Assembly (NCBI GenBank): GCA_026392145.1
Contig: JAPLCS010000326.1
Location: 7,393-16,849 of the forward strand
Source of the DNA: Fimbriimonadales bacterium
Lineage (GTDB): Bacteria > Armatimonadota > Fimbriimonadia > Fimbriimonadales > Fimbriimonadaceae
Length of the DNA: 9,457 nucleotides
Direction: 5' to 3'
Below, piece by piece: positions 5,594 to 9,457 of the stretch. Below the pieces are notes generated by a model. It was not told the origin of the DNA. It was given only the letters and a program-made list of their open reading frames with translations, and did not search any database. Made by a program: the position numbers and the translations under genes. Each line of letters starts with the position of its first letter. Positions within the stretch are counted from its first letter, which is position 1.

Positions 5594-6486
5594 AGCTTGC
5601 CTACTTTGTGTCCAACTACCACCCTAAGCGCAACACTTACTTTCTCAAGTCGGCTAGTGCGAGCCCGTCCAGAAAACACATCAAAGTTTCGACGAACAAT
5701 TCGATTTAGAATCCGCTCGTAAAGCCGAAGAGCAATCATCACAGGTGCCTGGGCATAGCCCGGCAACAAAGGGATGCACGCTTCCGCTTGCCGATACAAA
5801 GCGTGAGCACGATCAATCTGAAACTTCATCAGCTCCACAAACTCGGCAGTCACTCTACCATCAAGAACATCCTGCTCTGGAACCCGAAACATTGCAAGCT
5901 CATCAAGTGGCAAATAAATCCGTCCACGCCCCACATCCTCACCTACATCCCTCAAGAAATTGGTTAGTTGCATCGCCTCACCAAGTGCCTCGGCACCCTT
6001 CATCGCCACCGGATTTTCTGATATTCCAAAGAGGTAGCACATCATCAAACCTACCGAAGCGGCAGACCCTCGCATATAGTGCTTGAGTTCACCGTAATCA
6101 GCGTATCGGTGCTTACTAATGTCTGCCTCCATGGCATCCAAAAAGATCAAAGGTTCCTCCAAAGGTATCCCGGATGAAGTGGCAACATCAACAAAGGCTC
6201 GCAAGACCGCATACTCAGGCCGAACACCCTCATACCCTTGTATCAACTGCCTTCGAAAATCGGACATCCTCTCAGAACGATTCTCAGAACCAGCCGCATC
6301 CACAATTTCATCGGGAACTCGGACAAACCCGTATAACGCATGAACCTTGTCACGGATCTCAAGTGGAAATCGCTGAGAGGCAAAAAAGTAAGTCGTACCG
6401 AAATGCTTGTGAAGCCGACGGCACTCATCAAAATCTGACGGGAGAGCAAAACTTGTAGCCTGTATAGGTTCAATTACCGTTCCCAT
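5590..6486 (-). CDS. crtB: Squalene/phytoene synthase family protein, CrtB-like
   Basis: A 298-residue head-to-head prenyl synthase that condenses two prenyl diphosphates, most likely two geranylgeranyl diphosphates to phytoene for carotenoid synthesis. The two aspartate-rich motifs that bind diphosphate through magnesium are intact: DEIVD (59-63) and RDVGEDVGRGRIYLP (179-193, with D180 and D184). FASQRFP (35-41), LYGFVRVPDE and YMRGSAASVGLMM (137-149) are also conserved. RDVGED followed by RGRIYLP is more typical of phytoene synthase than of HpnC/HpnD, but a C30 squalene-route enzyme cannot be excluded. The ATG at 6486 was chosen because AAGGGGAG stands 11 nt upstream. A GTG at 6522, with AGGA 3 nt before it, would add 12 residues. 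It lies between an acyltransferase gene and the DNA glycosylase gene it overlaps. No desaturase, cyclase or glycosyltransferase is in the window. Confidence 0.9.
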   Translation of the reverse strand: MGTVIEPIQATSFALPSDFDECRRLHKHFGTTYFFASQRFPLEIRDKVHALYGFVRVPDEIVDAAGSENRSERMSDFRRQLIQGYEGVRPEYAVLRAFVDVATSSGIPLEEPLIFLDAMEADISKHRYADYGELKHYMRGSAASVGLMMCYLFGISENPVAMKGAEALGEAMQLTNFLRDVGEDVGRGRIYLPLDELAMFRVPEQDVLDGRVTAEFVELMKFQIDRAHALYRQAEACIPLLPGYAQAPVMIALRLYERILNRIVRRNFDVFSGRARTSRLEKVSVALRVVVGHKVGKL

Positions 6487-6527
6487 CGCTGACACATCTC
6501 CCCTTACTGGTCCTACCCTCACTGATC

Positions 6528-7217
6528 CTATTCAGTTCGCTTCTTTCGGTCAAATCTTTCATTGACATCCAAGGTTCCGCGGACTAATACTTCGTACTCA
6601 GGTGAAATTTCATCACCAACCGCCGACACCGCACCTAAGGACTGTTGCCATAGTCTAGCAAGTTCCTCCTGAATTGTGACCAACAAATTTTCGCCACGAA
6701 TAACAGGCTCACCAACCGTAATAAACGCTTCAGGACGCTCATGAATAGACATGTCATAGCGAATGGCAATAGGCAAAATCGCGGCTTCCGGAACTTGTTT
6801 AGCAACCACTTCAAGCGAACGACCCACGCTCCAAATATCCGGTCCGCGGTGCAAAATACCCTCACCAAAAAGAATCAAGCTCCTACCCTCATCTCTCATC
6901 AACCGAATGGTCTTCTTCACGGTAGCAGCTCGAATCGCAGGTTGGTGAGCAGGAAAAGGCATCCCCCCTACTTTCCCAAACGAAGGAAAAGCATGGTACT
7001 CCTGTATCCAGTCCAAACTTCGCCGTCCCAAAGCGTTCACCACCTGAAACATCAGATAGCCATCATGCCAACCATGGTGGGTAGCAACGAAAATACACTG
7101 AGCAGGAACCGTTGCAGGAGGTGTCCAATACACTGTCCGGAAACGGGAAACAACCGTGCGACGAATCATGCCACTTACGAGCTTTCCGACAAATCCTTCA
7201 GATTGCACGTCTGGCAT
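6528..7217 (-). CDS. PlsC-like lysophospholipid/glycolipid acyltransferase family protein
   Basis: A 229-residue protein of the PlsC/LPLAT acyltransferase superfamily, which moves acyl groups from acyl-CoA or acyl-ACP to a hydroxyl. The catalytic H(X)4D box is present as HHGWHD (47-52). FGEGILHRG (117-125) corresponds to the FPEGT acceptor-binding block, with Gly in place of the usual Pro-like bend, and ILPIAIRYD (147-155) to block IV. No clear transmembrane helix is seen, so it is probably peripheral to the membrane. It sits directly upstream of a crtB-like gene. Acyltransferases of this superfamily acylate glycosylated carotenoids in some bacteria, so a carotenoid ester role is plausible, but ordinary phospholipid synthesis or another acceptor is equally possible on sequence alone. 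The ATG has no ribosome site, but TAGACT lies 6 nt upstream. It starts 17 nt after the pepF stop. Confidence 0.85.
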   Translation of the reverse strand: MPDVQSEGFVGKLVSGMIRRTVVSRFRTVYWTPPATVPAQCIFVATHHGWHDGYLMFQVVNALGRRSLDWIQEYHAFPSFGKVGGMPFPAHQPAIRAATVKKTIRLMRDEGRSLILFGEGILHRGPDIWSVGRSLEVVAKQVPEAAILPIAIRYDMSIHERPEAFITVGEPVIRGENLLVTIQEELARLWQQSLGAVSAVGDEISPEYEVLVRGTLDVNERFDRKKRTE

Positions 7218-7223
7218 AACAGC

Positions 7224-7229
7224 AGTCTA
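7224..7229 (-). promoter_or_regulatory. -10-like hexamer TAGACT, possible leaderless promoter of the acyltransferase gene
   Basis: TAGACT fits TANNNT and ends exactly 6 nt before the ATG at 7217, inside the 17-nt gap after the pepF stop. There is no Shine-Dalgarno sequence. TTGGGC about 18 nt further upstream, inside pepF, could serve as a weak -35. If real, it makes acyltransferase-crtB-glycosylase a unit independent of pepF. Confidence 0.4.
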
Positions 7230-7234
7230 CCGAG

Positions 7235-9022
7235 TTACTTTACTGCCGCCCAAAGGTTCTCAAATTCCACCAGGAACTTATCCATGGCCGCAAATCCGCC
7301 CCGCCAGAACCGCTCCGACTGAAGATCAACATCAAGCATGCTCATTAACTCTTGCGGGGTCTTCGAACCACCCAACCTAAGCACTTCAATGTACTTATCA
7401 GCAAATCCTGGACCCTCTTGTTTCGCCATTTCGTACAAGCTCAGGACCAAAAGCTCACCAAATGAGTAGGCATACACATAAAAAGGAACTGCTGTGAAGT
7501 GATCCACATACATCCACCAACTGCGGTGCTGATCACCCAGCTTCAAAGAATCACCAAACATCGCCTGAAGTTCTTCCTGCCAGTGATATCCGAAATCCTC
7601 GGGCGAAAGCTCACCTTGAGACCGTCGATGCTCATGAATTCGTCTCTCAAACTGATACATCGCAGCCTGTCGAAAAACCGTCGCAAAGATGCCTTCAATT
7701 TTGCCCGCGTACAACGCTAACTTATCCTTGGGTGAAGACTGTGCAACCAATTCCTCAAACACCAACATTTCCCCAAACGTACTCGCAAGTTCAGCCAACG
7801 GAAGAGTGCCATTAAAGTTAAAGTAGGTCTGAGCACGACTCAAAGACGCGTGAACTCCATGCCCAAGTTCGTGTGCAAGCGTCATCACGTCATCCATCCT
7901 GTTGAGGAACGATTGCAGAATAACGGGGTGTGTATCTGGTGTGTTATAGCAACAAAAAGCCCCACCCGTCTTCCCTTTCCTCGCCTCCGCATCAATCCAA
8001 TTCTTATCAAAAAATTCAGCCGCTCGCTCTTGCATTTCAACAGAAAATCCGCCAAAAGCTTTGAGCACCATATCTCGCGCCGACTCCCATGTCACCTCTT
8101 CCTCAACGGCAAACAAAGGAGCATAACGGTCAATATGTGTCAGTTCATCAATCCCTAAAATAGACTGCTTCACTCGGTAGTACCTCGCCACCATAGGGTA
8201 GAACTCGCGGCACAAACTAGTCACCAGTTCAACAGTCTCTTTGTCCAACTCATTGGCAAGGTGACGCGACTTCTCAGCAAACTCAAAACCACGTAATCGA
8301 TCATCTATGGACTTGTCCTGCAATAAGGTGTTGAAGATAAACGCCAGAACACGCTCCTGCTCTTTCAGTCCCGCCGAGAAAGAATCCGCAGCCTTTTGCC
8401 TCAATTCTCGACTTTCATTCCTCAAAAGCCCCAAAATCTCTTGCCGGCTCTTGTCCTCGACCACACCTTCAATTTCAATCTTATAAACGTGATTCGAGGT
8501 GACTTCGTCAAATAATCGATTCCAAGCACGGGAACCGGTATTGGAAAGTTCCTCCATGAGAACCTCTTCTTTCTCAGTCAGTCGATACTTAGAGTAAGTC
8601 CTAGCGACCTGAATGTAATGAAGGTAAGGGCTAAGTACTTCATCCTTCACGAGTTCATCCAACAACTCAACAGGGGCGGCCTGCAACTCCAATTCAAAAA
8701 ACAGTAACTGAACCTGTAGCTCAGTAGCAGCCTCCATCTGAGACTGCATGAACGCACCAATCGCAGGGTTACTCGCATCGCCAGCAAACAGCAAATTGGC
8801 ATAACTAATCGGCTTGACCATCTCATTGGTCAACGCTTCCAAGTCTTGAATCGCCGAAGCCAAAAAAGAAGCCGTCAATGACGCCGAGTTAATATTTCCC
8901 CGATACTTATTCGCGAATGCCGATGCCTTCTCACGGCATTCAGCCCACGTTGATACTATGTTCGTATCTTCAGGACTAGAGAAAAGAGCGGAGAGATCCC
9001 ATCGCACGGCTGGTGATGACAT
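7235..9022 (-). CDS. pepF: Oligoendopeptidase F family peptidase (M3B zinc metallopeptidase)
   Basis: A 595-residue cytoplasmic M3 metallopeptidase that cuts short peptides. HELGH (384-388) supplies two zinc histidines and the catalytic Glu385. E411 in LPLAELASTFGE (407-418) is the third ligand, at the spacing seen in thimet oligopeptidase and neurolysin. The late HFTAVPFYVYAYSFGE (508-523) holds the His and Tyr residues that bind substrate. The N-terminal half is helical, as in PepF, beginning VRWDLSALF. The start was placed at ATG 9022 (MSSPAVRWDL) because family members begin close to this point and CATAAT lies exactly 6 nt upstream. ATG 9043 (about 15 nt after a GGAAG) and GTG 9064 are longer alternatives. 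There is no signal peptide. It diverges from an aldehyde dehydrogenase gene across a 106-bp region, and the acyltransferase gene follows after 17 nt. Confidence 0.95.
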   Translation of the reverse strand: MSSPAVRWDLSALFSSPEDTNIVSTWAECREKASAFANKYRGNINSASLTASFLASAIQDLEALTNEMVKPISYANLLFAGDASNPAIGAFMQSQMEAATELQVQLLFFELELQAAPVELLDELVKDEVLSPYLHYIQVARTYSKYRLTEKEEVLMEELSNTGSRAWNRLFDEVTSNHVYKIEIEGVVEDKSRQEILGLLRNESRELRQKAADSFSAGLKEQERVLAFIFNTLLQDKSIDDRLRGFEFAEKSRHLANELDKETVELVTSLCREFYPMVARYYRVKQSILGIDELTHIDRYAPLFAVEEEVTWESARDMVLKAFGGFSVEMQERAAEFFDKNWIDAEARKGKTGGAFCCYNTPDTHPVILQSFLNRMDDVMTLAHELGHGVHASLSRAQTYFNFNGTLPLAELASTFGEMLVFEELVAQSSPKDKLALYAGKIEGIFATVFRQAAMYQFERRIHEHRRSQGELSPEDFGYHWQEELQAMFGDSLKLGDQHRSWWMYVDHFTAVPFYVYAYSFGELLVLSLYEMAKQEGPGFADKYIEVLRLGGSKTPQELMSMLDVDLQSERFWRGGFAAMDKFLVEFENLWAAVK

Positions 9023-9028
9023 AGATTT

Positions 9029-9034
9029 ATTATG
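9029..9034 (-). promoter_or_regulatory. -10 hexamer CATAAT, leaderless promoter candidate for pepF
   Basis: CATAAT matches TATAAT at five of six bases and ends exactly 6 nt before ATG 9022, the start preferred on family alignment. It is identical in sequence and distance to the element before the 161-aa gene. A second candidate further upstream is TTAACA and TTGTAT at 17-bp spacing within 9065-9100, which would give a leadered mRNA instead. Confidence 0.45.
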
Positions 9035-9117
9035 AAGGTTCATCCATGCTTTAACGACTTCCACGCTAAATACAAGCCAATTTCTAAGGAAGTGTTAAGA
9101 AACAAATTAAGGATTCA

Positions 9118-9123
9118 TACTAT
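9118..9123 (+). promoter_or_regulatory. -10 hexamer TACTAT, leaderless promoter candidate for the aldehyde dehydrogenase gene
   Basis: TACTAT (four of six bases of TATAAT, fits TANNNT) ends 5 nt before ATG 9129. TTAAGA at 9095-9100 lies 17 nt upstream and is a fair -35. No ribosome site stands at normal distance: AAGGA at 9109-9113 is 15 nt from the ATG. The region is shared with the divergent pepF promoter. Confidence 0.4.
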
Positions 9124-9128
9124 TATCC

Positions 9129-9457
9129 ATGCACTCGCACAAGGAGTTTCTAACCTCCCTCATCCCCAATCTATCCCAGTATGAAGGGAGCGACTTGCTC
9201 GTCACCAGTCCAATTGATGGGTCTATTTTGGCAACCCTAAAAATAGACTCCAACCAAGATATTGACTGGAAAATTGCCGCATCGGTGCAAGCATTCCGCG
9301 AGTGGAGAAATGTTCCAGCTCCGTTGCGCGGAGAACTTATCCGAGTTTTCGGTAACAAACTAAGAACCAACAAAGAGGCCCTGGCAAAACTCGTCACCCT
9401 CGAGTGCGGCAAAATCCTCGAAGAGGGCAGAGGTGAAGTCCAAGAGATGATCGACAT
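9129..9457 (+). CDS. Aldehyde dehydrogenase, ALDH7 (aminoadipate-semialdehyde / piperideine-6-carboxylate) type, 5' part
   Basis: An open frame of 109 codons runs from ATG 9129 off the right edge. It encodes the N-terminal part of an NAD(P)-dependent aldehyde dehydrogenase. The order of landmarks is that of the ALDH7 (antiquitin) family: a strand-rich lead ending VTSPIDGSILATL, then AFREWRNVPAPLRGELIRVF, LAKLVTLECGKILEEGRGEV and QEMIDI. The 'VPAPxRGE' and 'ECGKIL-EG-GEVQE-ID' patterns are especially diagnostic. Members oxidise alpha-aminoadipate semialdehyde (in equilibrium with piperideine-6-carboxylate) in lysine degradation, and some act on other aldehydes. The NAD fold, catalytic Cys and Glu lie beyond the window, so activity cannot be judged. 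A stop lies in frame at 9108-9110 and no other start codon follows it, which fixes the start. The reverse-strand frame here is its shadow. Confidence 0.92.
   Translation, partial: MHSHKEFLTSLIPNLSQYEGSDLLVTSPIDGSILATLKIDSNQDIDWKIAASVQAFREWRNVPAPLRGELIRVFGNKLRTNKEALAKLVTLECGKILEEGRGEVQEMID

Noticed and set aside
5590..6486. Assignment as HpnC or HpnD of the squalene route
   Set aside because: The second aspartate motif RDVGEDVGRGRIYLP is closer to phytoene synthase, and no hopanoid gene is adjacent. Kept only as an alternative.
6741..7322. 193-codon plus-strand frame across the acyltransferase gene
   Set aside because: It is antisense to an acyltransferase with intact catalytic motifs, and its composition is low-complexity N/R/S/P/H.
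9107..9457. 116-codon minus-strand frame at the right edge
   Set aside because: It is antisense to a plus-strand frame with clear aldehyde dehydrogenase family sequence and has no recognisable content.

Overview
The window reads as chromosomal DNA of moderate GC from a diderm bacterium. The Mla-type lipid-transport permease implies an outer membrane, and the carotenoid-type squalene/phytoene synthase implies a pigmented organism. Several genes lack a Shine-Dalgarno sequence and instead have a -10-like hexamer about 6 nt before the ATG, the pattern of leaderless transcription known from Deinococcota, Actinobacteria and some related phyla. Together with the family mix this would fit a group such as Armatimonadota, but the phylum is an inference and is not proven here. 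There is no sign of phage, IS, CRISPR, tRNA or rRNA.

All but two genes lie on the minus strand, so transcription runs mostly right to left. From the right edge: a partial ALDH7-family aldehyde dehydrogenase (+, runs off the window) diverges from an oligoendopeptidase F gene (pepF). Next come a PlsC-like acyltransferase, a phytoene synthase (crtB-like) and an AlkA-type DNA glycosylase in a tight row. Then follow a hypothetical protein with a cytoplasmic clan GH-A glycosidase-like protein, and a single-domain rhodanese whose end overlaps a polysaccharide-deacetylase-like gene that has lost its metal-binding residues. A small ribbon-helix-helix-like gene (+) sits convergent to that pair and divergent from htpX. 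The left end holds htpX, an mlaE-type permease and the probable first codons of its ATPase partner.

The start-site signals divide the genes into likely transcription units. Genes that open a block (pepF, plsC-like, the 161-aa hypothetical, rhodanese, and the ALDH gene on the other strand) have a TANNNT- or CATAAT-like hexamer 5-6 nt before ATG and no ribosome site. Genes inside a block (crtB, glycosidase, deacetylase-like) have a purine-rich ribosome site, and the glycosylase start overlaps the preceding stop. The proposed units are plsC-crtB-alkA, hypothetical-glycosidase and rhodanese-deacetylase-like, with pepF as a single gene. htpX is probably separate from mlaE-mlaF, since 121 bp lie between them.

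Functionally the window is mixed: envelope lipid transport and membrane-protein quality control on the left, sugar-related enzymes of unknown substrate in the middle, carotenoid synthesis and possible carotenoid/lipid acylation next to alkylation repair, and peptide and lysine catabolism on the right. The most unusual parts are the leaderless-start pattern, the degenerate deacetylase coupled to a rhodanese, and the glycosidase paired with an unrecognised protein. No Rho-independent terminator with a clear U-run was seen, and no gene-free stretch exceeds about 125 bp.
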